64,000 nucleotides of DNA, from the NCBI GenBank assembly GCA_029211145.1, contig JARGEQ010000008.1, positions 62,001 through 126,000 on the forward strand, given 5' to 3'. Positions 1 through 8,743 of this stretch are shown here, piece after piece; the stretch's first letter is position 1, and every line of letters starts with the position of its first letter. Under the pieces are notes generated by a model. The model was given only the letters and a program-made list of their open reading frames with translations. It did no database searches and was not told the origin of the DNA. Both the position numbers and the translations under genes were made by a program. This stretch comes from Marinimicrococcus flavescens (lineage in GTDB: Bacteria; Pseudomonadota; Alphaproteobacteria; Geminicoccales; Geminicoccaceae).

Positions 1-612
1 CTCGCCGGCAATATCGGCCTCGTGCTGCTCTACGTGGTTTTCCTGCTGTTCGAGCAGGAGAGCTTCGACCGCAAGATCGACGCGCTCTTTCCCGAGCCCG
101 GGCGGGCCGCCGAGGTGCGCCGGGTGCTGTCCGACATCGAGGACCGCATCGCCCGCTATCTGTGGATCAAGACGCTCTTGAGCGTGGCCACCGCAGCCCT
201 CTCCTGGGCGGTCCTCAAGCCGGTCGGCGTGACCTTCGCCGAGTTCTGGGCGCTCATCGTCTTCCTGCTCAACTTCATCCCCACGATCGGCTCGATCTTC
301 GCGGTCCTCCTGCCCACCCTCCTCACCCTGCTGCAGTTCGCCGACGCCGGGCCGGTACTGATCGTTCTGGCGGGACTGGGCTCGGTGCAGTTCGTCCTGG
401 GCAATCTTCTCGAGCCTCGGCTCATGGGCAGCTCGCTCAACCTCAGTCCCATGGTGATGATCGTCTCGCTGGCGCTGTGGGGCAGCCTGTGGGGCGTGGC
501 CGGCATGTTCCTGTGCGTGCCGATCACCGTGATGGTGATGATCGTCTGCGCCGAGTTCCCCGCCACGCGGCCGCTCGCGGTGCTGCTCTCGAGCACCGGC
601 CGGGTCGATTGA
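1..612 (+). CDS. AI-2E family transporter, C-terminal part (5' end outside window)
   Basis: The reading frame is open from the first base, so the start lies upstream and about 203 C-terminal codons are visible. Several long hydrophobic segments are present, and the motif GNLLEPRLMG is followed by a hydrophobic stretch ending in VAGMFLCVPITV. That combination is characteristic of the AI-2E/PerM (UPF0118) family of inner-membrane permeases. The substrate cannot be told: members include the autoinducer-2 exporter TqsA, Na+/H+ antiporters and proteins of unknown role. The next gene starts 100 bp downstream, so the two need not be co-transcribed. Family assignment is firm; function is inferred only at family level. 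Confidence 0.85.
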   Translation, partial: LAGNIGLVLLYVVFLLFEQESFDRKIDALFPEPGRAAEVRRVLSDIEDRIARYLWIKTLLSVATAALSWAVLKPVGVTFAEFWALIVFLLNFIPTIGSIFAVLLPTLLTLLQFADAGPVLIVLAGLGSVQFVLGNLLEPRLMGSSLNLSPMVMIVSLALWGSLWGVAGMFLCVPITVMVMIVCAEFPATRPLAVLLSSTGRVD

Positions 613-712
613 AGGTATCACCTGTGCACAGAAGATGACTGGCTAGCCATCTACCGCCAGTAGTATATCCAGCTTCGCTGCTCGCCCACTTGCTCCTCGT
701 CGAAGCGAACTG

Positions 713-3109
713 ATGAACGCCGTCATCGCCTGTCTCACGAACGATCACGACGACTGGCTGGTCGTGGTCGCCGCCCTCGTATGCCTTGCCGCCAGCTGGC
801 AGACGATGGGGCTCCAGGCCCGGGCGGCTGCCGTGCGCGTGCATCAGCGGGTGGTCTGGCTCGCCGCCGCCGCCACCACCGCCGGCCTCGGCTTCTGGGC
901 CACCCATTTCGTCGCGATGCTCGGCTACCAGGTCCTGCCGACGAGCTACCGCCCGGGTCTCACCGCGTTCTCGCTGCTGATCGCGATCAACGGCGCAGGG
1001 CTCGGGATCGGCCTGACCATCTCGCCGCGCGCCCCCGTCCGGGCGGTCGGCGGCGCCCTGCTCCTGCTCGCCATCGTCGTCATGCACTTCACCGGCATGG
1101 CCGCCATGGAAGTGTCGGCCATCCAGCACTGGGACGGGAACTTCGTGGCGTGGTCCGCCCTCCTGGGCGCCGGGTTCGGTGCCGCCGCCTTCGGCCTGCC
1201 GGCGATGCCCGGGCGGCGCGCGATCTCGAGCGTCCTGCTGACCCTCGCGGTCCTTTCCCTGCACTTCACCGGCATGGCGGCGCTGCGCCTCGAGTACACG
1301 CCGCTTTTGAGCCCGCCGGAGTCGGCGATCCTGCCTTCGCATCTGGCCCTGGCGGTGACCGCGGTGGCCGTGGTGGCCCTGCTGGCAGGCCAGGCCGCCA
1401 TGCGGATCGACCGTCATCTGGCGCAACGCGACCGGCACGAGGCGCAGCGGCTGCGCCACCTTGCCGAGGCGGCCCTCGAAGGCCTCGCCATCCACGAGAA
1501 CGGTGTGATCCGCGATGCCAACACCTCCTTCGCACGGCTCGTCGGCCTGACACGGCCGGAGATTTTGGGGCGGCGGATCGACACGTTCCTTCCCCCCGCC
1601 CTTCTCGCCCAGATCGGCGGCGTGGCAGTGGAAGGGGAGGTCGTGCGGCCCACCGGCGAGACAATCCCGGTGGAGATCCTCGGACGCCCCCTCGAGCTCC
1701 CCGACGGGCCGGCCGAGGTCGTGGCATTGCGCGACCTGCGCGTGCAGCGTGCCGCCGAGGCGCGAATCCGCCACATGGCACGGCACGACCAGCTCACCGG
1801 CCTGCCTAACCGGGCGGCGCTCAAGACCATGCTCGCGCAGGAGGTCGAGAAGGCGGCACGGGAGGGGACCAGCCTCGCCGTGCTGCTGATCGACATTGCC
1901 GGCCTGCGGGACATCAACAGCGTCCACGGCGAATCCGCGGGCGACAAGATGTTGCGGGAGACGGCGGCCCGCCTCGCGAGCTGTGTCGGCGAGGAGACGC
2001 CGCTGGGCCGCCTCGCAGGCGACGAGTTCGTGGTCATCCTCCCGAAAATCGCCGGGCCCGAATCAGCCGAGCAGCGCGCCGAGGCGCTGCGCAGCGCGAT
2101 CGAGGACCGGCCGATGGCCACGAACACCGGCGTGCAGCTGACCGCGCTGGTCCGCATCGGCATCGCGCTGTTCCCGAGCGATACCCGCCAGCCGGCCGAC
2201 CTCCTCGCCCGGGCCGCCGAGGCGCTGCTCGCACCGGAAGGCGTCGACGATCCCATCCGCTTCTTCGACCCGCGGGCCGAGGCGCGCCGGCGGCGCCGGC
2301 ACGACATGCTGGACGCGCTGCGCGAGGCCCTCGCCGGGGATGGGCTGGAGGCCCACTTCCAGCCGCAGATCGACAGCGCCAACGGCCGGCTGGTGGGCTG
2401 CGAGACGCTGTTGCGCTGGAAGCACGAGAAGCTGGGGCCGGTGCCGCCCGATGTGTTCGTGCCGCTCGCCGAGGAAGCCGGTCTCGCCGGGGCGCTGGGC
2501 GCCTGGGTGCTGCGCGCCGGATGCCGCGCCGCCGCCGCCTGGCCGCAACCGCTGCGGGTCTCCGTCAACCTCTCGGCCGATCATGTGGCCTCGGGCAACG
2601 TTCCGGCACTGGTGGCGGCGGTGCTCGAGGAGACCGGCCTGCCGGCAGGGCGGCTGGAGCTCGAGATTACCGAGAGCGTCCTGATGCGCGACACGGCAGC
2701 GGTGCTGGCCACGCTCGAGAGTCTCCGGGCCATGGGCGTCACCATCGCCATGGACGATTTCGGCACCGGCTATTCCTCCCTCGCCTATCTCCACGCCTTC
2801 CCCTTCGACCGCATGAAGATCGACCGCTCCTTCGTCCAGCCGATCGGCAAGGGCGGCAGCGGCGAGACCATCGTCGAGGCGGTGCTGGCCCTCGGCAGGG
2901 CGCTCGGCATCGCCACCATCGCCGAGGGGGTCGAGACCGAGGCGCAGCTGCGCTTCCTGCAGGAACGCGGCTGCAACGAGATCCAGGGCTTCCTGATCGC
3001 CCGGCCGATGCCGGCTGCTGCCCTCGCCCCGTTCCTCCGCGACTGGCCGGACCGCCCGGGCGCCATCGCCGCGGCGGCTCTTCCGGCGGACGCCCCCGCT
3101 CGGCTATAG
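713..3109 (+). CDS. MHYT-PAS-GGDEF-EAL cyclic-di-GMP signalling protein
   Basis: This 798-residue membrane protein starts with about seven hydrophobic segments (residues 1-230) carrying repeated MHYT-type motifs (THFVAML, MHFTGMAAM, LHFTGMAAL), a domain proposed to sense O2, CO or NO through bound metal. A PAS-like region (about 245-345), a GGDEF domain (about 350-520) and an EAL domain (about 535-785) follow. The cyclase signature reads AGDEF (residues 436-440) and the EAL triplet reads ETL (563-565). The other phosphodiesterase residues look intact: the Asn of NLS, ITES, MDDFGTGYSS, MKIDRSF, AEGVE and QGFLIARP. It is therefore probably a bifunctional or phosphodiesterase-dominant c-di-GMP enzyme under a membrane gas or redox sensor. 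No clear Shine-Dalgarno precedes the ATG. Confidence 0.9.
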   Translation: MNAVIACLTNDHDDWLVVVAALVCLAASWQTMGLQARAAAVRVHQRVVWLAAAATTAGLGFWATHFVAMLGYQVLPTSYRPGLTAFSLLIAINGAGLGIGLTISPRAPVRAVGGALLLLAIVVMHFTGMAAMEVSAIQHWDGNFVAWSALLGAGFGAAAFGLPAMPGRRAISSVLLTLAVLSLHFTGMAALRLEYTPLLSPPESAILPSHLALAVTAVAVVALLAGQAAMRIDRHLAQRDRHEAQRLRHLAEAALEGLAIHENGVIRDANTSFARLVGLTRPEILGRRIDTFLPPALLAQIGGVAVEGEVVRPTGETIPVEILGRPLELPDGPAEVVALRDLRVQRAAEARIRHMARHDQLTGLPNRAALKTMLAQEVEKAAREGTSLAVLLIDIAGLRDINSVHGESAGDKMLRETAARLASCVGEETPLGRLAGDEFVVILPKIAGPESAEQRAEALRSAIEDRPMATNTGVQLTALVRIGIALFPSDTRQPADLLARAAEALLAPEGVDDPIRFFDPRAEARRRRRHDMLDALREALAGDGLEAHFQPQIDSANGRLVGCETLLRWKHEKLGPVPPDVFVPLAEEAGLAGALGAWVLRAGCRAAAAWPQPLRVSVNLSADHVASGNVPALVAAVLEETGLPAGRLELEITESVLMRDTAAVLATLESLRAMGVTIAMDDFGTGYSSLAYLHAFPFDRMKIDRSFVQPIGKGGSGETIVEAVLALGRALGIATIAEGVETEAQLRFLQERGCNEIQGFLIARPMPAAALAPFLRDWPDRPGAIAAAALPADAPARL

Positions 3110-3134
3110 GAGCCCTTGCCGAGAGGAGATCGCC

Positions 3135-4007
3135 ATGTCGCCGGTACGTCCCCGCCGCAGTGCCCTTTACATGCCGGGCTCCAACCCGCGCGCCCTCGAG
3201 AAGGGCCGCACCCTGCCCGCCGACGCGCTGATCCTCGACCTCGAGGATGCCGTGGCGGCCGACGCCAAGGCCACCGGCCGCGACACGATCCGCGCGGCCC
3301 TGGCCGGGCGCGAAGCCTATGGCAGGCGCGAGCTGGTGGTGCGGGTCAACGGTCTCGACACGCCCTGGGGCCATGCCGACCTCCAGGCCATGGCCGGTGC
3401 CGGGGCCGACGCGGTGCTGCTGCCCAAGGTGGAAAGCGCCGACATGGTGCGCCGGGCCGCCTCGGTGCTGGACGGTGCCGGCGCGCCCCCTGAGCTCGCC
3501 CTTTGGTGCATGATGGAGACGCCGCGCGGCATCCTCCGTGCCGAGGAGATCGCCGACCATCCGCGGGTCGCCTGCCTGGTGATGGGCACCTCCGATCTCA
3601 CCAAGGACCTGACTGCCCTGCACACCGCGCAGCGCCTGCCGATGATGGTCTCGCTGGGCACCTGCCTGCTGGCGGCGCGCGCCGCCGGCATCTCGATCCT
3701 CGACGGCGTCCATCTCGACCTGGGCGACACGGAGGGTCTGGAAGCGAGCTGCCGGCAGGGCCGCGAGCTGGGCTTCGACGGCAAGACGCTGATCCACCCC
3801 AAGCAGCTCGACGCGGCCAATGCCGTCTTCGGCCCGAGCGAGGAGGAGATCGCCCAGGCGCGGCAGATCATCCTTGCCTTCGAGGCGGCGCAGGCCGAGG
3901 GCAAGGGGGTCGTGCTGCTCGACGGCAGGCTCGTGGAGAATCTCCATGTGGCCGAGGCGCAGCGGCTGGTGGCGCTGTCCGAGACGATTGCAGCGATGCA
4001 GGCCTGA
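3135..4007 (+). CDS. HpcH/HpaI (CitE-like) aldolase: malyl-CoA lyase or thioesterase-like protein
   Basis: The 290-residue protein is a CitE-family TIM barrel. It has LDLEDAVA near residue 38, RVNG near 71, the METPRGIL segment near 127 and MGTSDLTKDL near 152, which match the acidic metal-binding and CoA-ester-binding positions of L-malyl-CoA/beta-methylmalyl-CoA lyases and the related malyl-CoA thioesterase. Its length (about 290) is nearer the CitE/Mcl2 group than the longer Mcl1 lyases, so lyase versus thioesterase is undecided. GAGAGGAG lies just upstream of the ATG. A mesaconyl-CoA hydratase gene follows after 17 bp and sdhCDAB comes next, which supports a role in C4/C5 acyl-CoA metabolism feeding the TCA cycle. 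Confidence 0.85.
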   Translation: MSPVRPRRSALYMPGSNPRALEKGRTLPADALILDLEDAVAADAKATGRDTIRAALAGREAYGRRELVVRVNGLDTPWGHADLQAMAGAGADAVLLPKVESADMVRRAASVLDGAGAPPELALWCMMETPRGILRAEEIADHPRVACLVMGTSDLTKDLTALHTAQRLPMMVSLGTCLLAARAAGISILDGVHLDLGDTEGLEASCRQGRELGFDGKTLIHPKQLDAANAVFGPSEEEIAQARQIILAFEAAQAEGKGVVLLDGRLVENLHVAEAQRLVALSETIAAMQA

Positions 4008-4024
4008 AGGGCGGAGACGGGACG

Positions 4025-5089
4025 ATGGGCAAGGCCGGCGCCGGACGCTTTTTCGAGGACTATGCGGTCGGCGAGACGCTGCGCCACGCCACGCCGCGCA
4101 CCGTGAGCGAGGGGGATACCGCCCTCTATCTGGCGCTCACCGGCTCGCGCTTCCTGCAGCATTGCAGCGCCCCCTTCGCGCGGGCCAACGGCCTGCCGGC
4201 CCTGCCGCTCGACGACCTGCTGGCCTTCCACATCGTCTTCGGCAAGAGCGTGCCCGACGTGTCGCTCAATGCGGTGGCCAATCTCGGCTATGCCGACGGC
4301 CGCTTCCTGGCGCCGGTCTATCCCGGCGACACGCTCGAGGCCTCCTCGCGGGTGATCGGCCTCAAGGAGACCTCCTCCGCAAAGACCGGCATCGTCTGGG
4401 TCCGCACCGAGGGTCGCAAGATCGACGGCACGCCGGTGGTCGACTTCGTCCGCTGGGTGCTGGTGAACAAGCGCGACCCCGCGAGCCCGGCGCCGGATCC
4501 GGTGGTGCCGGAGCTTCCCGCCGCCGTGCCGGCCGACCGGCTGGTGGTCCCGGCCGAGCTGCGGCCGCGCAACATCCGCCCCGCCGACACCGGCTCGCCG
4601 CATTTCTTCGAGGACTACGCGGTGGGCGAGCGGATCGACCATGTGGACGGCATGGGGGTGATGGAGAGCGAGCACCGGCTCGCCACCCGGCTCTACCAGA
4701 ACACCGCCCGGGTCCATTTCAACGACCATGTCGAGCGGGCCGGCCCGCGCGGCGCCTGCATCGTCTATGGCGGCGTGGTGCTGTCCATCGCCCGCGCCCT
4801 CTCCTTCAACGGCCTCGGCAACGTGCTGCGCATCCTGGCGATCAACGGCGGCAGCCACGTCAATCCCTGCCTCGCCGGCGACACGATCCACGCCTGGTCG
4901 GAAGTGCTGGAGCGCGCCGAGTTCTCCGGCCGCCGTGACGTCGGCGCGCTGCGCCTGCGCCTGGTGGCGACCCGCAACCGGCCGTGCGCCGACTTCCCGC
5001 TTCACCGGCCCGAGGGCGGCCATCTGCCCGAGGTGCTGCTCGACTTCGACTATTGGGCCCTGCTTCCGGCGCGCAGCTGCATCGCCTGA
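4025..5089 (+). CDS. MaoC-family mesaconyl-CoA hydratase (beta-methylmalyl-CoA dehydratase)
   Basis: This 354-residue protein has two hot-dog-fold halves. Each begins with a similar FFEDYAVGE segment (residue 10 onward, and again near 195), which points to an internal duplication. The C-terminal half carries the NxxxVHFNDHV-type MaoC hydratase signature (VHFNDHVERAG, about residue 230). Two-domain MaoC proteins of about 340-355 residues beside a CitE-like gene are typical of mesaconyl-CoA hydratase in the ethylmalonyl-CoA or methylaspartate/3-hydroxypropionate routes; this is inferred from family and context. The ATG at 4025 is chosen because it lies 17 bp after the preceding stop and the conserved N-terminal motif starts immediately after it. 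The frame stays open upstream only through antisense-style GC bias. Confidence 0.85.
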   Translation: MGKAGAGRFFEDYAVGETLRHATPRTVSEGDTALYLALTGSRFLQHCSAPFARANGLPALPLDDLLAFHIVFGKSVPDVSLNAVANLGYADGRFLAPVYPGDTLEASSRVIGLKETSSAKTGIVWVRTEGRKIDGTPVVDFVRWVLVNKRDPASPAPDPVVPELPAAVPADRLVVPAELRPRNIRPADTGSPHFFEDYAVGERIDHVDGMGVMESEHRLATRLYQNTARVHFNDHVERAGPRGACIVYGGVVLSIARALSFNGLGNVLRILAINGGSHVNPCLAGDTIHAWSEVLERAEFSGRRDVGALRLRLVATRNRPCADFPLHRPEGGHLPEVLLDFDYWALLPARSCIA

Positions 5090-5199
5090 AGCAACCCTCC
5101 CCGCCGCCTGCCCACTAGGCTTTCGCGGGGTTTTGCTCTATCTCGCATGTGCAACATCGACGGGCCGGTGCTGACGGCCAGGCTAGAGGGACGTGACGC

Positions 5200-5586
5200 A
5201 TGGCGGGTTCGGGCCGACCCCTCTCACCGCATCTCCAGATCTATCGCTGGTATTTCACGATGGCCTTGTCCATCGCGCACCGGGTCACCGGCGCCGCCCT
5301 TGCGGTCGGCCTGCTGCTGCTGACCTGGTGGCTGGTGGCGCTGGCCAGCGGGCCGGAGAGCTTCCAGAACGTCCAGGCGGTGATGGACAATTTCCTGGGC
5401 GGCCTGATCCTGTTCGGCTTCACCTTCCTGCTGTTCTTCCACCTGTGCAACGGCATCCGGCACCTCGCCTGGGACATGGGCTACGGCTACGACAAGCATG
5501 TCGCCCACCAGACCGGCATCGTGACCGTGGCCGCGGCGGCGGTGCTGACGGTGCTCGTCTGGCTCGCCATCCTGATCGCCGGCTGA
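5200..5586 (+). CDS. sdhC: Succinate dehydrogenase cytochrome b556 subunit
   Basis: This 128-residue, three-helix membrane subunit anchors succinate dehydrogenase (respiratory complex II) and contributes to the quinone and heme b sites. It begins with the family pattern RPLSPHLQIYRW, has HRVTGAAL at about residue 25, and HLCNGIRHLAWDMGYG near residue 85, which contains the probable heme-ligand histidine. It is the first gene of the sdhCDAB cluster, with sdhD starting 10 bp downstream. A 110-bp gap separates it from the mesaconyl-CoA hydratase gene, so an internal promoter is possible. Confidence 0.95.
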   Translation: MAGSGRPLSPHLQIYRWYFTMALSIAHRVTGAALAVGLLLLTWWLVALASGPESFQNVQAVMDNFLGGLILFGFTFLLFFHLCNGIRHLAWDMGYGYDKHVAHQTGIVTVAAAAVLTVLVWLAILIAG

Positions 5587-5596
5587 GGAGACAACC

Positions 5597-5977
5597 ATGG
5601 CAACGCGCTCCGCTATCGGCCGCGTCAAGGCGCGGGGGTCGGCCCGCGAGGGTGTCGGCCACTGGAAGATGCAGCGGCTGACCTCGATCGGCCTCGTCCT
5701 GCTGGTCATCTGGTTCGTGCTGTCGGCCGTATCCCTCTCGGGCGCCTCCTACCTGGACGTGCGCGCGTGGCTCGCCGGCCCGTTCAACGCGACGATGATG
5801 GTTCTTCTCGTGGTGGCGGCATTCTGGCACGCCAAGCTGGGGATCCAGGTCATCATCGAGGACTATGTGCACCACGAGGGTGTGCGGATCGGCTCGCTGG
5901 TGGCGCTCAAGCTCGCTGTGGTCGCGCTCGCCGCCGCCTGCCTGGTGGCGATCGTCAAGGTTTCGCTGGGGAGCTGA
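5597..5977 (+). CDS. sdhD: Succinate dehydrogenase membrane anchor subunit
   Basis: This is a 126-residue, three-helix membrane protein that follows sdhC by 10 bp, with GAGGAGA just upstream of the ATG. The N-terminal GHWKMQRLTSI motif (residues 20-30) and the WHAKLGIQVIIEDYVH segment near residue 77 are typical of alphaproteobacterial SdhD. Together with SdhC it forms the quinone-reducing membrane anchor of complex II. sdhA starts 5 bp after its stop, so co-transcription is very likely. Confidence 0.95.
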   Translation: MATRSAIGRVKARGSAREGVGHWKMQRLTSIGLVLLVIWFVLSAVSLSGASYLDVRAWLAGPFNATMMVLLVVAAFWHAKLGIQVIIEDYVHHEGVRIGSLVALKLAVVALAAACLVAIVKVSLGS

Positions 5978-5982
5978 GTTAG

Positions 5983-7776
5983 ATGACGCAGGCTTATCCG
6001 ATTACCGATCACTATTACGACTGCGTCGTCGTCGGGGCCGGCGGGTCGGGCCTGCGGGCCGCGGTCGGCATGGTCGAGGCCGGGCTCAAGGTGGCCTGCA
6101 TCAGCAAGGTCTACCCCACCCGCTCGCACACCGTGGCGGCCCAGGGCGGCATCAATGCCGCGCTCGGCAACATGAACGAGGACGACTGGCGCTTCCACAT
6201 GTACGACACCGTCAAGGGGTCGGACTGGCTGGGCGACCAGGATGCCATCGAGTACATGACCCGGAACGCTCCGGCGGCGGTCTACGAGCTCGAGCATTAC
6301 GGCATGCCGTTCTCGCGCACGCCCCAGGGCAAGATCTACCAGCGCGCCTTCGGCGGCCAGTCGGTCAATTTCGGCAAGAGCCAAGCCTACCGGACCTGCG
6401 CTGCCGCCGACCGCACCGGCCACGTCATGCTGCACACCCTGTTCCAGCAGGCGCTCAAGAACAAGGTCGTGTTCTTCAACGAGTATTTCGCCCTCGACCT
6501 GATCATGGACGAGGAGGGTGCGTGCGTCGGCGTGATGGCGATGTGCATCGAGGACGGCTCGATCCACCGCTTCCGCGCCCACCAGACCTGCCTGGCCACC
6601 GGCGGCTACGGCCGCGTCTATTTCTCGGCCACCTCGGCGCACACCTGCACCGGCGACGGCAACGCGATGGTCCTCAGGGCCGGCCTGCCGCTCCAGGACA
6701 TGGAGTTCGTGCAGTTCCACCCCACGGGCATCTACGGGGCCGGCTGCCTGATCACCGAGGGCTCGCGCGGCGAGGGCGGTTATCTCACCAACGCCGAGGG
6801 CGAGCGCTTCATGGAGCGCTATGCCCCCACGGCCAAGGACCTCGCCTCGCGCGACGTGGTCTCGCGGGCGATGACAATCGAGATCAACGAGGGCCGCGGC
6901 TGCGGCGCCGAGAAGAACTATATCGAGCTGCATCTCGAGCATCTCGACCCCAAGCTGCTGCACGAGCGGCTGCCCGGGATCTCCGAGACTGCCAAGATCT
7001 TCGCCGGCGTCGACGTCACCAAGCAGCCGATCCCGGTGGTCCCGACCTGCCACTACAACATGGGCGGCATCCCCACCAACCACCACACCGAGGTGGTGGT
7101 CCCCCGCGACGGCAACCCCGACGCGGTGGTGCCGGGCCTCATGGCGGTCGGCGAGGCGGCCTCGCCGTCGGTTCACGGCGCCAACCGGCTGGGCGGCAAC
7201 TCCCTCATCGACCTCGTGGTGTTCGGCCGCGCCGCAGCGCACCGCGCCGCCGAGACGGTTACCTCCGGCGCCCCCCACAAGACGCTGCCCGCCTCTGCCG
7301 GCGAGCAGGCGATCGCCCGGGTCGACCGGCTCCTCAACGCCGGCGGCGGCAGCCGCTCGACCGGCGAGATCCGCCTCGACATGCAGCGCACCATGCAGCG
7401 CTACGCCGCGGTGTTCCGCGACGGCCCGCATCTCGAGGAAGGCTTCGAGAAGCTGGGCGAGGTGGCCAAGACCCTCTCCGACATCAAGGTCGCGGACAGC
7501 TCGCGGGTGTGGAACAGCGACCTGGTCGAGGCGCTGGAGCTGCAGAACCTGATGCTGCAGGCGGTCGCCACCATGTTCTCCGCCGGCTACCGCACCGAGA
7601 GCCGCGGCGCCCACGCGCGCGAGGATTTCCCGGAGCGTGACGACGAGAACTGGATGAAGCACACGCTCTGCACGGTCGATTCGCAGCACCAGCCGCACAT
7701 CGAGAACCGGCCCGTGCACACCTGGACGCTGTCCAACGATATCGAGCCGGTGCCGCCCAGCAAGCGGGTCTACTAA
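5983..7776 (+). CDS. sdhA: Succinate dehydrogenase flavoprotein subunit
   Basis: This 597-residue FAD-binding catalytic subunit oxidises succinate to fumarate at the cytoplasmic face of complex II. An N-terminal dinucleotide-binding glycine motif ([13 protein letters not shown]) is followed by [17 protein letters not shown], which holds the histidine that carries covalent FAD. The active-site segments QFHPTGI, RGEGGYL and [12 protein letters not shown] are all present. Length and C-terminus match full-length SdhA. It sits between sdhD and sdhB. An SdhAF4-type (DUF1674) assembly factor that would act on this flavinated subunit is encoded separately at 38890-39063. Confidence 0.97.
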   Translation: MTQAYPITDHYYDCVVVGAGGSGLRAAVGMVEAGLKVACISKVYPTRSHTVAAQGGINAALGNMNEDDWRFHMYDTVKGSDWLGDQDAIEYMTRNAPAAVYELEHYGMPFSRTPQGKIYQRAFGGQSVNFGKSQAYRTCAAADRTGHVMLHTLFQQALKNKVVFFNEYFALDLIMDEEGACVGVMAMCIEDGSIHRFRAHQTCLATGGYGRVYFSATSAHTCTGDGNAMVLRAGLPLQDMEFVQFHPTGIYGAGCLITEGSRGEGGYLTNAEGERFMERYAPTAKDLASRDVVSRAMTIEINEGRGCGAEKNYIELHLEHLDPKLLHERLPGISETAKIFAGVDVTKQPIPVVPTCHYNMGGIPTNHHTEVVVPRDGNPDAVVPGLMAVGEAASPSVHGANRLGGNSLIDLVVFGRAAAHRAAETVTSGAPHKTLPASAGEQAIARVDRLLNAGGGSRSTGEIRLDMQRTMQRYAAVFRDGPHLEEGFEKLGEVAKTLSDIKVADSSRVWNSDLVEALELQNLMLQAVATMFSAGYRTESRGAHAREDFPERDDENWMKHTLCTVDSQHQPHIENRPVHTWTLSNDIEPVPPSKRVY

Positions 7777-7829
7777 GACCCCGCCGGCGGTCGACGGACG
7801 CAACGGAACGGTTCGCAAGAGGACGCAGG

Positions 7830-8609
7830 ATGGCCGAGTTCGCTTTGCCCAAGAACTCCAGGGTGCAGCCGGGCAGGAAGCACCCTGCCAAGGCGGGTGC
7901 CAAGAACGTCAAGGAGTTCCGCATCTACCGGTACGAGCCGGAAGACGGCGGCAACCCGAGGGTCGACACGTTCGAGATCGATCTCGCCGATTGCGGCCCG
8001 ATGGTCCTGGACGCGCTGATCAAGATCAAGTCGGAGGTGGATTCCACCCTGACCTTCCGCCGCTCCTGCCGCGAAGGCATCTGCGGCAGCTGCGCCATGA
8101 ACATCGACGGCCACAACACGCTGGCCTGCACCCGGGCCATCGAGGACGTCGACGGGGCGGTTTCGATCTATCCCCTGCCGCACATGGCGGTGGTCAAGGA
8201 CCTGGTGACCGACTTCACGCAGTTCTGGGCGCAGTACGAGAGCATCGAGCCCTGGCTGCAGACCTATACCACGGTGCCCGAGAAGGAGTTCGACCAGTCG
8301 GTCGAGGAGCGCGGCAAGCTCGACGGGCTCTATGAGTGCATCTTGTGCGCCTGCTGCTCGACCGCCTGTCCGTCCTACTGGTGGAACAGCGACAAGTATC
8401 TGGGCCCGGCGGCCCTGCTCCAGGCCTACCGGTGGATCGCCGACAGCCGCGACGAGGCCACCGGCGAGCGGCTCGACGAGCTGGAGGATCCCTTCAAGCT
8501 CTATCGCTGCCACACCATCATGAACTGCACCAACACCTGCCCCAAGGGCCTCAACCCTGCCAAGGCGATCGGCGAGATCAAGAAACTGATAGTGGAGAGG
8601 AAGGCCTGA
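7830..8609 (+). CDS. sdhB: Succinate dehydrogenase iron-sulfur subunit
   Basis: This 259-residue subunit passes electrons from the SdhA flavin to quinone. All three cluster motifs are visible: a plant-type [2Fe-2S] site in [15 protein letters not shown] with a distal Cys, then [12 protein letters not shown] and [17 protein letters not shown] for the [4Fe-4S] and [3Fe-4S] clusters. The C-terminus, ending [17 protein letters not shown], is complete. It is the last gene of the sdh cluster, and a strong intrinsic terminator follows about 95 bp after its stop. Confidence 0.97.
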   Translation: MAEFALPKNSRVQPGRKHPAKAGAKNVKEFRIYRYEPEDGGNPRVDTFEIDLADCGPMVLDALIKIKSEVDSTLTFRRSCREGICGSCAMNIDGHNTLACTRAIEDVDGAVSIYPLPHMAVVKDLVTDFTQFWAQYESIEPWLQTYTTVPEKEFDQSVEERGKLDGLYECILCACCSTACPSYWWNSDKYLGPAALLQAYRWIADSRDEATGERLDELEDPFKLYRCHTIMNCTNTCPKGLNPAKAIGEIKKLIVERKA

Positions 8610-8704
8610 CTTTCGCGGTTTTCGGGGGTAGGCGAACCGCGATCCGCTGGCTACACAAGTCTGCATAACGAGGCACAAGCCCACACACGCAGGTCCGATC
8701 TGAG

Positions 8705-8732
8705 GGAGGCTCTCGAGCCTCCTGATTTTTTT
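8705..8732 (+). terminator. Rho-independent terminator after sdhB
   Basis: A 7-bp perfect stem (GGAGGCT / AGCCTCC, loop CTCG) is followed two to three bases later by a run of seven T residues at 8726-8732. This is the clearest intrinsic terminator in the window. It sits between the sdh operon on the plus strand and the convergent olsA-like gene that ends at 8744. Confidence 0.85.
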
Positions 8733-8743
8733 CCTTGGGCCTG

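Noticed and set aside
638..661. Inverted repeat ACTGGC/GCCAGT between the first two genes as a terminator
   Set aside because: The stem is only 6 bp with a 12-base loop and no T tract follows.
524..1927. Long open frame antisense to the MHYT-GGDEF-EAL gene
   Set aside because: The translation is rich in Arg, Gly, His and Gln with no family motif, as expected for the complement of a GC-rich gene; similar antisense frames elsewhere were rejected for the same reason.
8614..8641. Hairpin (CGCGGTT / AACCGCG) just after sdhB
   Set aside because: The stem is only 7 bp with a 14-base loop and no T tract; the hairpin at 8705 with seven T residues is the better terminator.
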